64,000 nucleotides of DNA from an uncultured Tateyamaria sp. (GCF_947503045.1 NZ_CANNCF010000004.1:1-64000); one strand, 5' to 3'. Positions 41,493-50,796 are shown, counted from the first letter of the stretch. Numbers and translations: made by a program. Notes: a model not told the origin generated them from the letters alone.

Positions 41493-44474
41493 TCAGAGCC
41501 CGAGTCCGCGCCCCCGGGTGATGTCGATGCCGTGACAATAAGCCAACTCCGCACCGAGTCGGCGGCCCGAGTCCATCCGAATACCCAGTTCGGCCTTGCG
41601 GTTGGCAAGGACGGATTCCAGCTGCGGATCGCGCTGCAGGCTCTTGGCCATCTCGCCCATCTCCGCTCGTGTCGCGCGGTAGTCGGACATCGTGCCCGAC
41701 CGGTAGTGCGACAGGCTGGTCCGATCAAGGTGCTGCCAGCGATCCACGAATTGCACAGCCCGGCGCTCTGGAGAGGTGCGCAACTGCGTCTCAAGTTGAA
41801 GCGCCCGGATAGCGCGGTTGGCTTGGCCCGATCCGGCCTCGCGGGCAAGGGACGGGTCCTTGGCATAGGCTGCTTCGGCATCGCGCCAGCCGTCAGGCCG
41901 GACCTCTTCGAAGGACGCGCGAGACTCGGCGAGGTCGCGCAACTGGTCAGGCGTGCCCGAGTTCCCCCTCTCCTGAGCCGTGAAGATCGCATCCACCGCG
42001 CGGGCATGGCGTTTGAGGGCTTCGGTGCGGGCTTTTCGCATTGCCGCTTCCGGGTCATACGCCAGGGCCTTTTGCAGCGCATCCGCGCTGGGACGGATAT
42101 CCTTCCTTGCCTCTTCCCTTCCCGGCCTCTGCGCGACATCCGAGCCAAGCGCGCCGTCTCTGGCAGAGCGCGACCCATCAATCCTATCGCGGAGTCTCTC
42201 CGGCACGATCTTGCGCAGGACCTCGATGACACGCTCCCGGAATGCAATTCCGCGCCGCTCGGCAAAGTCCTGCGCCGGATCGGTCTCGGCGTAGTCGAGC
42301 GCCATGTCCTTGGACCGGTCGCGGGACAGGGTGCGGATCAACCGATCCTGCGAGACGAAGTCGTCGCGACTGTAATGCAGGTTCAGTCCGTCCCGGTGGC
42401 GGGACAGGGCGACATAGCTGCCATGGGCGTCGAGGCCCGGCGTCGCGAGAACATGGGTTCGGTCCACCGTCATGCCCTGGGCCTTGTGGATGGTCGCGGC
42501 ATAGCCGTGGTCGAGGCGGTCGTAGTCCTTGAGGTCGAAGGCGATGGAGCGCCCATCATCGGTATGAACGGACAGGGACTGTGTGCTGGCCTCATGGATG
42601 GTCCCGAGCGTGCCGTTCTTTACGCCAAGGCCGCGGTCGTTCTGTAGGAACATCACCCGATCGCCGCTGGCAAAGCAACGGTCACCGCGCTCGACCGTCA
42701 AGGAGACGTCCTCGCCCAGATCGCCCGCCGCGCGTTTCCGCTCCCGCGCCAAATCATTCAAGGCGTACACCTCGACGTTGGTGTGGGTGAGGATGATCCG
42801 GCTCCGGCCGGGCTCCGCCTGACGGTCGCGGTCCCAGCGGTCGATCAGGTCGGCGCGCGCCTGCTCACGTGTCTCGGCGGCATGCACCATGCCTTGCGCC
42901 TCATAGGCGTCGATTGCCGCCCCGGTCCGACCGGTCGCCAGATCGCGGGTCGCGTCACGCTGCCAATCTTCGCGCTGGCGACGCACCTCGCCGATTTCCG
43001 CGCCACCGTGCCGCTCGTGGAGCGCCCGGAAGGCCGCCCCGGCCTCTATGGATTGCAGCTGCTGCGGATCGCCGACTAGGACAACTTTGGCTCCAGCACC
43101 GGCGGCATGGGACAGGACCCGATCGAGTTGCCGCGTGCCGACTATGCCCGCCTCGTCGATGACAAGGACATCGCTCGAGGTGAGCCGGTCGCGGTTCTGC
43201 GCCCAACCGTGTTCCAGGCTGGCGATGGTCCGCGACGCGATGCCCGATCCGCTTTCGAGACCGTCCGCCGCGATGCCGGAGAGCGCCGCGCCGCGCACCC
43301 GATACCCCGCCTTCTCCCAGGCCTCACGCGCCACGCCGAGCATCGCACTCTTTCCCGTCCCGGCATGGCCGACGACGATACCGAGATCACGCCCATGGGT
43401 AATCTGCTTCAACGCGTCGGCTTGCTCCCCCGAGAGGATCAGGCCGCGCTGCTCGGCACGGGCCAAGGCTGCTTTGCGATCCGCATCCCGCACATCGTGA
43501 CGCTCCCTGTCCGCCATAAGTTCTGCCGAACGGTGCAGACGCTGTTCGGCCTCGATCATCGCGCGGGTGGTGAAACGGTCCTCGCCGCACCCATCTTGGC
43601 CAAGCCCAACCTGATCGGGCGCGCTTCGGATTGCGTTGTTCACCGCGTTGAACTGATCGATCCCATCGCTGTGCCGATGTGCGAAGCGTGCCATGTCGCG
43701 CTGCGTGAAGGTCGATTGCTGATGGGTAATCGCGTCCAGTGCAAGCGAAGGTTCCGCGATGATCCTCGCTCCGTTGTCGCGTGCGATCTCACGATGCAGT
43801 TCGGCCCGGTCGGCAGGGCTCCCTTCGCCCGCGATACGCTGCGCGGGCGCGCCGATCTGGCTTTGCGGCTCCAGCGCGATGCCTTGGTCTTCCAGACTCC
43901 TGTGATCGATGCGTGCGTCGATGTCGAGTTCGGCCAGGCGCTCGTTGGCAAGCGTCGCCCAGCGTTCCCGCCAACGTTCCAGCATCCCCGTGTGGTTCCA
44001 GTCCCGCATCTTCGCGCCGAAGCCGGTCTCGTCCACAGACCGCATCGTCAGCATGACATGGGCATGGGGTTTGGGCGTGCCATCCTTGGCCCTGTCCCAA
44101 TGCACGTTGAGATCGGCAACCATACCCTGATCCACGAACTCCGAGCGCACGAAGTCGCGGGCGAGCGCGATGCCCTCCGCCTCACTCATCTCGCGCGGAA
44201 TGGCGAACTCCACCTCCCGGGCCAGCTGCGCATCCTTCCTGACCTCGACCATCTCGACGGCGTTCCAGAGTTGTTCGCGGTCCGACCATGCCTCCGGCGC
44301 ATTCTCCGGCAGCGGCACCTCGGAGTGCACGACACCGCGCTTGGCCGTGAAGTCATGGCTCCGGTCGATCCGGTCGTCGCGCAACCGCGACGCCGCGCGG
44401 TAGGCAGCAGAGGCCACCGCGCTGGAGCCAGTCGCGCGCCCGATGACCTTCACGTGGAGATGATAGATCGCCAT
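41493..44474 (-). CDS. traA: Ti-type conjugative relaxase-helicase TraA
   Basis: A 993-aa relaxase of the MobQ type. N-terminal relaxase: catalytic Tyr25 in ASAAYRAASR, metal His residues H125, H137 and H139 in the HWDRAKDGTPKPHAHV block. Helicase part: Walker A GHAGTGKSAML (369-379), Walker B VLVIDEAGIV and a C-terminal motif GYAATIHKAQGMTVDRTHV. The C-terminal 250 residues are charged and unassigned. It nicks oriT, which lies directly beyond its start, and unwinds the strand for transfer. Confidence 0.92.
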   Translation of the reverse strand: MAIYHLHVKVIGRATGSSAVASAAYRAASRLRDDRIDRSHDFTAKRGVVHSEVPLPENAPEAWSDREQLWNAVEMVEVRKDAQLAREVEFAIPREMSEAEGIALARDFVRSEFVDQGMVADLNVHWDRAKDGTPKPHAHVMLTMRSVDETGFGAKMRDWNHTGMLERWRERWATLANERLAELDIDARIDHRSLEDQGIALEPQSQIGAPAQRIAGEGSPADRAELHREIARDNGARIIAEPSLALDAITHQQSTFTQRDMARFAHRHSDGIDQFNAVNNAIRSAPDQVGLGQDGCGEDRFTTRAMIEAEQRLHRSAELMADRERHDVRDADRKAALARAEQRGLILSGEQADALKQITHGRDLGIVVGHAGTGKSAMLGVAREAWEKAGYRVRGAALSGIAADGLESGSGIASRTIASLEHGWAQNRDRLTSSDVLVIDEAGIVGTRQLDRVLSHAAGAGAKVVLVGDPQQLQSIEAGAAFRALHERHGGAEIGEVRRQREDWQRDATRDLATGRTGAAIDAYEAQGMVHAAETREQARADLIDRWDRDRQAEPGRSRIILTHTNVEVYALNDLARERKRAAGDLGEDVSLTVERGDRCFASGDRVMFLQNDRGLGVKNGTLGTIHEASTQSLSVHTDDGRSIAFDLKDYDRLDHGYAATIHKAQGMTVDRTHVLATPGLDAHGSYVALSRHRDGLNLHYSRDDFVSQDRLIRTLSRDRSKDMALDYAETDPAQDFAERRGIAFRERVIEVLRKIVPERLRDRIDGSRSARDGALGSDVAQRPGREEARKDIRPSADALQKALAYDPEAAMRKARTEALKRHARAVDAIFTAQERGNSGTPDQLRDLAESRASFEEVRPDGWRDAEAAYAKDPSLAREAGSGQANRAIRALQLETQLRTSPERRAVQFVDRWQHLDRTSLSHYRSGTMSDYRATRAEMGEMAKSLQRDPQLESVLANRKAELGIRMDSGRRLGAELAYCHGIDITRGRGLGL

Positions 44475-44504
44475 AACGACCCGATCATCTACACGGGAAC
44501 GCCC

Positions 44505-44535
44505 ACGTCGGAACGACGTATAAGCGCGCCCTCCC
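44505..44535. other. Predicted origin of transfer (oriT)
   Basis: In the gap between divergent traA and traC. ACGTCG-gaa-CGACGT (44505-44519) is a perfect inverted repeat, followed by TAAGCGCGCCCTCCC (44521-44535). RSF1010 and Ti plasmids have the same plan, a hairpin followed by TAAGTG/CGCCCT-type nick regions. The nick is predicted between 44526 and 44527. Confidence 0.8.
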
Positions 44536-44646
44536 TCAATAAAATCTCGGGATGGACCGGTGCGTCCCCAGCCGTCCCGGCGACTCTGCTGCCTTCTGCA
44601 AGCTGGCCCGTTATTCTCTCTGCATCAACACGTTATGGAGGCAGGA

Positions 44647-44973
44647 ATGCGCAAACCACGGGATTACGACGCGGAGTTGAAAGGACTGGAGCAGAAAGCA
44701 AAAGAGCTGAAGACCCGCAAGGTGCAGCAGCTTGGCGAACTCGTTATTGCCACCGGAGCAGACGGGTTCAGCGCCGAAGAACTCGCCGGTGCGCTGATCG
44801 TGCTGGCCGAGACCACGGATACCGGCAAGAAGGAGGCCTGGTCAAAACGCGGGGCAGCGTTCTTTCAGCGCCGGTCGCGGAGACCTGCAAAAGCGACTAA
44901 CCGCAACGCGAAAAACGCTCCGGCGCAATCTGGCGGCGGGCAACCGGGATCAGGCGACAAAGGCGCGGCGTGA
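44647..44973 (+). CDS. traC: TraC-like conjugal transfer protein
   Basis: A 108-aa charged protein: a helical N-terminus (DYDAELKGLEQKAKELKTRKVQQLGELVIATGAD), a middle helix, and a basic Gly/Ala-rich tail. This is the layout of TraC of Ti-type transfer regions, part of the oriT-relaxase complex. TGGAGGCAGGA precedes ATG 44647. The next gene begins one base after its stop. Confidence 0.7.
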   Translation: MRKPRDYDAELKGLEQKAKELKTRKVQQLGELVIATGADGFSAEELAGALIVLAETTDTGKKEAWSKRGAAFFQRRSRRPAKATNRNAKNAPAQSGGGQPGSGDKGAA

Positions 44974-44974
44974 C

Positions 44975-45220
44975 ATGCGCAAGTGGCAAGTCGCACGCCG
45001 CAAACGCACACGGCATCTGATCGAACTTGGAGGCCTCGTCGTCAAGGCCGGGATCGTGGAGATCACCGGCGATGACCGCGCGCTTATCTACGGTGCGCTG
45101 CTCTGGATGGCCGAAAAGCTTGAGAGCGAACAAGGCGCGCATGCGCGAGAAGTTTGGGCCGAGAAGGGGAAGAGCGCGTTCGATGCGGATCAGGAAGAGG
45201 AATTGCCCTCAGCTAGGTGA
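44975..45220 (+). CDS. traD: TraD-like conjugal transfer protein
   Basis: An 81-aa protein with RKRTRHLIELGGLVVKAGIVEITGDDRALIYGALLWMAEKL, the family block of Ti-type TraD (not the TraD coupling protein of F). Accessory factor of DNA processing. It follows traC by one base and converges on the integrase gene. Confidence 0.82.
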   Translation: MRKWQVARRKRTRHLIELGGLVVKAGIVEITGDDRALIYGALLWMAEKLESEQGAHAREVWAEKGKSAFDADQEEELPSAR

Positions 45221-45258
45221 CGTTCAAGATGTCGGCTGCCTGCGCCGTCCCCATAACG

Positions 45259-46434
45259 TTACCCTATGCACAGCTGAGCCCACCTCTGCATCAGCGGCCG
45301 CCGCTGATCCAGAAAGTCGGTCTTGCGATAGGTCCGGACCACCTTGCTGTCGGAGACGTGCGCCAAGACCATCTCGGCCACCTCATGCGGGGCGTCCGTC
45401 TCTTCGGCAAGCCAAGTCCGCAGGCTGGACCGGAAGCCGTGTGGACGTGCTTCCAGCCCTCTGCGCTCCATCAGCCGCGCCATCGTTGCGTCACTGATGA
45501 CCCCTTTGCGTACAGAAGGAAAAAGATTGCCATCGCGCTCGAAGGGACGGGCAAGCTCGATAACACGCTGTGCCTCATCGCTGAGGGGGACGCGGAAGTC
45601 CTCGGCAGCGCCGAGGCGCGCCTTCATGTTCTCGGCGGGTACGATCCATATATCGCCGTCGATTTCTTCCAGCCGCGCAAACCGCACGGGCCGTGAGCGA
45701 AGCCCTGTAAGGATGAGCAGTCGCAGCGCGAGATGCGTGATCGTTGGCTCATCAATGGAGGCGTAGAACGCCGGGACATCCTCCCACGGCATACTCGGGA
45801 TCGACGTGACCTCGTGCCGCTGCCGACCGAGGAGTTGCTTCGCCTTGGCAACCGCCTGCAGGTCGACATCGAGACCCAAGGCGACTGCATGGTCCAACAC
45901 GATCTTGAGGCGATTGGCGGCCTTCGTGGCGGTCGCAGCCTTGGAATGCCAGATCGGGGTCAAGGCGTCTCGGACATCGCTTTGGGTGATCTCGGTGACA
46001 GGCATGCGTCCGAGTTTGGGCAGCACATGATGCTCCAACGGGCTGTACCAACGTCCGGCAGTCCCGTCGCCCTTGAGATCGGCCTTGCGGCTCTCGAAGG
46101 CGTCCAATGCGACATCCTTGAGGAGATGCCGATTGCGCATTGCGTCCTGGCGTTGTCTGCGCCGATGTTCGATGGGGTCTTTGCCTTTGGCGACCAAAAT
46201 TCGATAGTCCGAGGCGAGTTCCCGGGCGTCCTTCAGGGGGAGTGCCTTCAGTCCACCGAGACCCATTTCCCGACGCCGCCCGTAAAGCGTGTAGCGAAAG
46301 ACCCATTGGCCGCCGCCATCCTCGCGCTTGATCAATCGGAGGCCGTGGCCATCCTCGTGCTTACCTGGCGGCGCAGATTTGATGAAGAAGGCTGTTAGGT
46401 TCCCCAAGAATATATCCCCCAAATTATCCCCCAT
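45259..46434 (-). CDS. P4-type tyrosine integrase
   Basis: A 391-aa integrase with the N-terminal DUF4102 arm-binding domain (FIKSAPPGKHEDGHGLRLIK, YTLYGRRREMGLGGLKALPLKDARELA), a SAM-like core-binding domain (ITQSDVRDALTPIW) and a catalytic domain with R in LTGLRSRPV, HGFRSSLRTW and HVSDSKVVRTYRKTD. A TTG at 46407 with GGGGGA upstream may be the true start, since family members begin near GNLTAFF. Unrelated to the short recombinases at the left of the window. It integrates the mobilizable element. Confidence 0.9.
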   Translation of the reverse strand: MGDNLGDIFLGNLTAFFIKSAPPGKHEDGHGLRLIKREDGGGQWVFRYTLYGRRREMGLGGLKALPLKDARELASDYRILVAKGKDPIEHRRRQRQDAMRNRHLLKDVALDAFESRKADLKGDGTAGRWYSPLEHHVLPKLGRMPVTEITQSDVRDALTPIWHSKAATATKAANRLKIVLDHAVALGLDVDLQAVAKAKQLLGRQRHEVTSIPSMPWEDVPAFYASIDEPTITHLALRLLILTGLRSRPVRFARLEEIDGDIWIVPAENMKARLGAAEDFRVPLSDEAQRVIELARPFERDGNLFPSVRKGVISDATMARLMERRGLEARPHGFRSSLRTWLAEETDAPHEVAEMVLAHVSDSKVVRTYRKTDFLDQRRPLMQRWAQLCIG

Positions 46435-46626
46435 AGGTTACGGGATTTGCTGGGATGGCGCAAGAACTCCTGAGAGCGCTATGCCAAGAAAATACATTAA
46501 TTTCAATCTTCTAAGGTACTATATGGGATCATCTGAGATCAGAATGCCATGCCGTGTGGGGGCACCATTTCCCGAAACTCTCAGTTTGTCCGGCCAGTCC
46601 TGCTGGACTGGTCATTTACATGATCC

Positions 46627-47277
46627 CTATTGGGTCGCGTCTGGCGTCGCAGGCGTGTTGTGCGGGAATTCGCCCTTTCTCACGTAAAGAGCCTCATCCG
46701 GGGTTGAGGGCCGTCCAAGGATGTCGTTGCGATGCGGGTGACGTGCGAACCTTGCCACGACGTCCTTCACCCTGCCATGTTGCACCCGCAGGCCGTCGCC
46801 GAGGGGGGCCAGATGGGCGGGCATACCGGCGATTATTTTCTCAACGACATTGTCCAGCATGTTCATCCGGTCAAGGTGATCGGGACCTTCGCAGTGGCCG
46901 ATGGCGATGACGAAAAAGGTTTGTTCCCAAGGGGTCAGGGAATCGAAATGCCCGTTGCGGATCCCTTCGAGCGCGAGGTGCGTGGCCTTGATGTCCTGCG
47001 CGTAGGCCGCGGGCGTGTCGCGCCAGAGTGACCGGGGAAACTGGTCCAACACGATTAGCAGAGCCAAACGCCCACGCGCAGTTTCGGACCAATGGTCGAG
47101 CTGTCCTGTGGCGCCTGCAAGGGTCAGGTCGGCAAAGTGTTCGATGATGGCAGTGTCCATGCCACCCTGCATGCGCTCGTTCCAGAAAGCGCGATGTGTC
47201 TCTGGACTGTCCTGATGGCCATTGTCCGGAAACCAGAAGTCGAGGACGTCTTGCATGTGATGATCTGGGTCGCGCAT
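46627..47277 (-). CDS. DUF924 family protein
   Basis: A 216-aa soluble protein of the DUF924 family: VLDFWFPDN, RGRLALLIVLDQFPRSLWRDTPAAYAQD and FFVIAIGHCEGPDHLDRM. The family is helical (TPR-like) and uncharacterised. GGAG precedes ATG 47277. Probably core genome next to the element's right end. Confidence 0.85.
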   Translation of the reverse strand: MRDPDHHMQDVLDFWFPDNGHQDSPETHRAFWNERMQGGMDTAIIEHFADLTLAGATGQLDHWSETARGRLALLIVLDQFPRSLWRDTPAAYAQDIKATHLALEGIRNGHFDSLTPWEQTFFVIAIGHCEGPDHLDRMNMLDNVVEKIIAGMPAHLAPLGDGLRVQHGRVKDVVARFARHPHRNDILGRPSTPDEALYVRKGEFPHNTPATPDATQ

Positions 47278-47379
47278 CTGAAGGCTCCGGTTGGTCAAGG
47301 AGATTTCCGACGGGTAGAACATTCTGCGCATCGAGGCAAAGCACGCCACGCGCTGGCACTGCACGGGATGCGCGCGCGG

Positions 47380-48405
47380 TCAGCCCGGTGCTGCCGTGCT
47401 TTCGCGGACGACCAGTGACACTGGAATGATGGCGATGGGCTCGTCTCCGCCGGTGTTGGGGGATTCGATCCGCCCCATCAGCATATTCGCCGCCGTTTCA
47501 CCGATCAGCAGGCGGTCTTGCCGGATCGAGGTGAGGGCAGGGATGAACTGTTCGGCAAAGTCGATGTCGTCAAATCCCATGACAGAAACGTCCTCTGGCA
47601 CCCGAAACCCATGGCGGGACAATTCGGCGATGAAGGCCATGGCCAGTTGATCCGACGCGCAAAACACCGCTGTTGAGCGATCTTCCATCGCGATCCACGC
47701 CTGCGCTGCGGCACAGCCTGCGGAAATCGAAAAGTCGCCCGCGATGATCCATTCGGGTTTCAGTTCCAGACCAAGCTCGGAAATCTGCGCCACAAACGCA
47801 TCCTTGCGGGTGTGCATCAACACATTGCCCTCAGGGCCGGTCACATGGGCAATCTTGCGATGGCCAAGGCTGTACAAATGGTTCACCGCCTCGCGTGCCC
47901 CTTGGCGGTTTTCGCAGCGTACCGTCGGAAAATCAGCGCCCTCGACCCATTCGCAGGCAAACAGGATGCGCTTGGTCTGGCGGGCGTTTTCGAGCATCGA
48001 AACCACGTCGGGATCAAGCCCGCCATCAAGGATGATCATGCCGTCCGCGCGCGCATCATCAAGGTAATCGAGCAGCCGCTCGCCGCTGTCATGCACCTGT
48101 TTGGTGCTCGCAATCAGCATCGAATATCCGCGATGGGACAACTCTCGGGAGATGCCTTCGAGGATTTCGGAAAAGAACGGATTGGCCAGATCGGGCAGCA
48201 AAACGAGTACCGAATGCGCACGCTGCGTGCGCAGATTTCGGGCCGCCCGATTGATCCGGTATCCGGTGGTTTTGACAGCCTCGGACACCCGGGTGCGAGT
48301 CGATTCGGACACCACATTGGGGTTGGACAGCGTTCGTGACACCGTCGCGGTCGATACTCCCGCTACACGGGCAACATCTTGAAGTGTCGAACTTTTCGGT
48401 GCCAT
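47380..48405 (-). CDS. LacI-family transcriptional repressor
   Basis: A 341-aa regulator with an N-terminal helix-turn-helix and hinge (TLQDVARVAGVSTATVSRTLSNPNVVSESTRTRV) and a periplasmic-binding-protein-like sensor domain (VLVLLPDLANPFFSEILEGI ... FCASDQLAMAFIAELSRHGFRVPEDVSVMGFDDI). GAGGCGAA precedes ATG 48405. It is divergent from the sugar transporter operon and two palindromic operators lie between, so it most likely represses both until the sugar or a derivative binds. Confidence 0.92.
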   Translation of the reverse strand: MAPKSSTLQDVARVAGVSTATVSRTLSNPNVVSESTRTRVSEAVKTTGYRINRAARNLRTQRAHSVLVLLPDLANPFFSEILEGISRELSHRGYSMLIASTKQVHDSGERLLDYLDDARADGMIILDGGLDPDVVSMLENARQTKRILFACEWVEGADFPTVRCENRQGAREAVNHLYSLGHRKIAHVTGPEGNVLMHTRKDAFVAQISELGLELKPEWIIAGDFSISAGCAAAQAWIAMEDRSTAVFCASDQLAMAFIAELSRHGFRVPEDVSVMGFDDIDFAEQFIPALTSIRQDRLLIGETAANMLMGRIESPNTGGDEPIAIIPVSLVVRESTAAPG

Positions 48406-48431
48406 TTCGCCTCGTTTCTGAACTGAGCTTC

Positions 48432-48445
48432 TGCAATCGATTACA
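48432..48445. promoter_or_regulatory. LacI-type operator 1
   Basis: TGCAATCGATTACA, near-palindromic around a central CG as usual for LacI-family sites. It is the exact reverse complement of the second site 50 bp away. A TTGACA box (48453-48458) lies between the two, a plausible -35 of the transporter promoter. Confidence 0.85.
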
Positions 48446-48481
48446 TTAATTCTTGACATGCTCGTCAACGATAAAGTCTTT

Positions 48482-48495
48482 TGTAATCGATTGCA
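48482..48495. promoter_or_regulatory. LacI-type operator 2
   Basis: TGTAATCGATTGCA, the reverse complement of operator 1, centred 50 bp from it and about 57 bp before the binding-protein start. The pair would permit looping or cooperative repression of both genes. Confidence 0.85.
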
Positions 48496-48551
48496 GGGTT
48501 GCGCGATCACGAAAATCAAAGGCGGAAATCCGCATTTTCTGGGAGGAAAAA

Positions 48552-49793
48552 ATGTCTAATGTCCTGAAGTCTGTTTTGCTTGGCACCGCGTTCGCCGCGA
48601 CGTCCGTCACGACGGCCGTTGCTGACGGGGTCGAGCTGGAAGTCACCCATTGGTGGACGTCCGGCGGAGAAGCCGTTGCGGTGTCCAAATTCGCTGATGC
48701 GTGGAACGCAACCGGCAACGTCTGGGTTGATGGGGCCATTGCAGGCTCGGGAGGGACAGCGCGCCCGATCATCATTTCCCGCATTCTGGGCGGAGACCCG
48801 ATGGCGGCGACACAGCTGAACCACGGACGTCAGGCCGAAGAACTGATCGAGGCTGGCCTCATGCTGGACCTGACGGATGTCGCCGAAGCCGGGGGCTGGG
48901 CCGATATCGTGAACCCGCCCGCATTGCTCGAGTCCTGCACGCTTGATGGCCGGGTCTATTGCGTGCCGGTGAACATTCACTCTGGCCAGTGGATCTGGCT
49001 GTCCCATGACGCCTATCAAAAGGCCGGTATCGACGTGCCGTCCGACTGGAACGAATTTGTTGCCACCGCGCCCAAACTGGAAGAGGCGGGTATTCTGCCA
49101 CTGGCCATGGGTCAGCAGGGCTGGCAGCAAAACCTCGCCTTCGGGGCGATCACCATCGCGGTTGCAGGCACCGATGCCTGGCGCGAGGTCACCGTGAACA
49201 AGAACGCCGATGTGGCGCGCGGTCCGGAATATACCGCCGTATTTCAAGCGGTCGCAGATGCGCGCGAACTCGCACGTGGTTCGAACGTGCAGGATTGGAA
49301 CCAGGCGACCAACATGGTCATCACGGGCGAGGCCGGTGGCCAGCTGATGGGTGACTGGGCGCAAGGCGAATTCGCCGTGGCCAAACAGGTCGAGGGCCAG
49401 GATTATTCCTGCCTGCCGGGTCTGGGGCTGAACCAGGTTCTGGATACAGGCGGGGACGCCTTCTACTTCCCCGTCAATGACGATCCCACAATCACGGCCG
49501 CACAGAAAGAACTGGCGGCGCTGCTGATCTCTCCTGACGTGCAGGTGTCCTTTAACCTCGCCAAAGGGTCGCTGCCGGTGCGCGGCGATATCGATATGTC
49601 CACGGCAAATGGTTGCATGCAAAAGGGTCTGTCGATCCTGGCCGAAGGCGGCGTGCTGCCCTCGGGCGACCAGTCCCTGTCAGCGGATACACAGACCCAG
49701 ATCGAGGACTTGATGGCACAGTTCTGGTCGGGTGACATGTCTGCGGCTGATGCACAGGAACGCTATGCTCAGCTGATCGAAGACGCAGACTAA
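48552..49793 (+). CDS. Sugar ABC transporter substrate-binding protein (CUT1)
   Basis: A 413-aa periplasmic protein with a signal peptide (MSNVLKSVLLGTAFAATSVTTAVA). The segments LEVTHWWTSGGEAVAVSKFADAWNA, VPVNIHSGQWIWLSHDAYQKAGI and FAKEL-like ending typify CUT1 glucose/glycoside-binding proteins. GGGAGGAAAAA precedes ATG 48552. First gene of a seven-gene carbohydrate operon. Confidence 0.9.
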   Translation: MSNVLKSVLLGTAFAATSVTTAVADGVELEVTHWWTSGGEAVAVSKFADAWNATGNVWVDGAIAGSGGTARPIIISRILGGDPMAATQLNHGRQAEELIEAGLMLDLTDVAEAGGWADIVNPPALLESCTLDGRVYCVPVNIHSGQWIWLSHDAYQKAGIDVPSDWNEFVATAPKLEEAGILPLAMGQQGWQQNLAFGAITIAVAGTDAWREVTVNKNADVARGPEYTAVFQAVADARELARGSNVQDWNQATNMVITGEAGGQLMGDWAQGEFAVAKQVEGQDYSCLPGLGLNQVLDTGGDAFYFPVNDDPTITAAQKELAALLISPDVQVSFNLAKGSLPVRGDIDMSTANGCMQKGLSILAEGGVLPSGDQSLSADTQTQIEDLMAQFWSGDMSAADAQERYAQLIEDAD

Positions 49794-49810
49794 GCGGTTC
49801 TCCCACCGCT

Positions 49811-49834
49811 GGCCCGGCGGTACGCTGCCGGGCC
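49811..49834 (+). terminator. Hairpin after the sugar-binding-protein gene
   Basis: GGCCCGGC and GCCGGGCC pair perfectly around an 8-nt loop in the 85-bp gap before the permease gene. No T-run follows, so it likely acts as an attenuator or mRNA-stability element that raises binding-protein levels. Confidence 0.6.
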
Positions 49835-49878
49835 GCACACTACTTCCACCACTCACACCCCCATTTGGAGCCGACACG

Positions 49879-50796
49879 ATGACCGTGGCCTCGGACCCCC
49901 AGACACAGCCGGCCAAGCGCCCGCACCGCCTGTTCAAGAACCTCATGGCCAAGCTGGCCTCGATCCCGATGATCCTGACAGCACTTGTGGTTTTTGTAGG
50001 CGGCACAGCCTGGACCGTGACATATTCCTTCACGGGTTCGCGCATGCTGCCCAAGACGAAGTGGGTCGGATTTGATCAATACGAACGGCTTTGGGAGTCG
50101 GATCGTTGGATCATTTCGATCAAGAACCTTGGCATTTACGGGATCTGTTCGATGATCCTGACACTGGTGATCGGCTTTACACTTGCAGCCTGTCTTGATC
50201 GCAAAATCCGGTTCGAGGCCGCGTTCCGCACCATTTTCCTATACCCCTTCGCGCTGTCCTTTGTGGTTACAGGGCTTGCGTGGCAGTGGATCCTCAACCC
50301 CGATTTCGGTCTGCAAAGTGTCGTGCGTGGCTGGGGTTGGGAGACGTTTTCCTTCAACCCCATCAACGACCCCGACACGGTGATGTTCGGCCTGCTGATC
50401 GCGGGGCTGTGGCAAGGCACGGGGCTGATCATGTGCATCATGCTGGCCGGCCTGCGCGGCATCGACGAAGACATCTGGAAAGCCGCGCGCGTGGACGGAA
50501 TCGGCACTGTCAAAACCTATGTCGTGGTCATCATCCCGATGATGCGTCCGGTCTTTATCACGTCGCTGGTGCTGATCGCCTCGGGCATCATCAAGCTCTA
50601 CGATCTGGTGGTTGCTCAAACCGGGGGTGGGCCCGGGCTCGCCTCGGAAGTGCCCGCAAAATACGTGATTGAATTCATGTTCCGCGCCCAGAACCTCGGG
50701 CAGGGGTTCGCGGCCTCGACCATGATGCTGTGCTCGGTTGTGATCATCCTGATCCCGTGGGCCTATCTCGAATTCGGAGGGCGCAAACGTGGTTGA
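49879..50796 (+). CDS. Sugar ABC transporter permease 1 (MalF-like)
   Basis: A 305-aa permease with six transmembrane helices and the EAA loop EDIWKAARVDGIGTVKTYVVVIIPMMRP. First helix near residues 28-50. It pairs with the permease encoded next; their reading frames overlap by 8 bp. Confidence 0.9.
   Translation: MTVASDPQTQPAKRPHRLFKNLMAKLASIPMILTALVVFVGGTAWTVTYSFTGSRMLPKTKWVGFDQYERLWESDRWIISIKNLGIYGICSMILTLVIGFTLAACLDRKIRFEAAFRTIFLYPFALSFVVTGLAWQWILNPDFGLQSVVRGWGWETFSFNPINDPDTVMFGLLIAGLWQGTGLIMCIMLAGLRGIDEDIWKAARVDGIGTVKTYVVVIIPMMRPVFITSLVLIASGIIKLYDLVVAQTGGGPGLASEVPAKYVIEFMFRAQNLGQGFAASTMMLCSVVIILIPWAYLEFGGRKRG

Larger units (their letters stand above)
41166..46434. mobile_element. Integrative mobilizable element, limits approximate
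   Basis: AlpA-like regulator, TraA relaxase, oriT, TraC-like, TraD-like and P4-type integrase in 5.3 kb. No mating-pair (type IV secretion) genes are present, so transfer would require a helper conjugative system. The attachment sites could not be identified; the integrase lies at the right edge, so one site is expected within 46,435-46,626. Confidence 0.7.

Noticed and set aside
42583-44900. Several plus-strand frames of up to 597 aa opposite traA
   Set aside because: They are shadows of the GC-rich relaxase gene, whose catalytic motifs are unambiguous.
46435-46626. A tRNA gene as the integration target of the mobilizable element
   Set aside because: No cloverleaf or tRNA-like 3' end could be recognised in the stretch.
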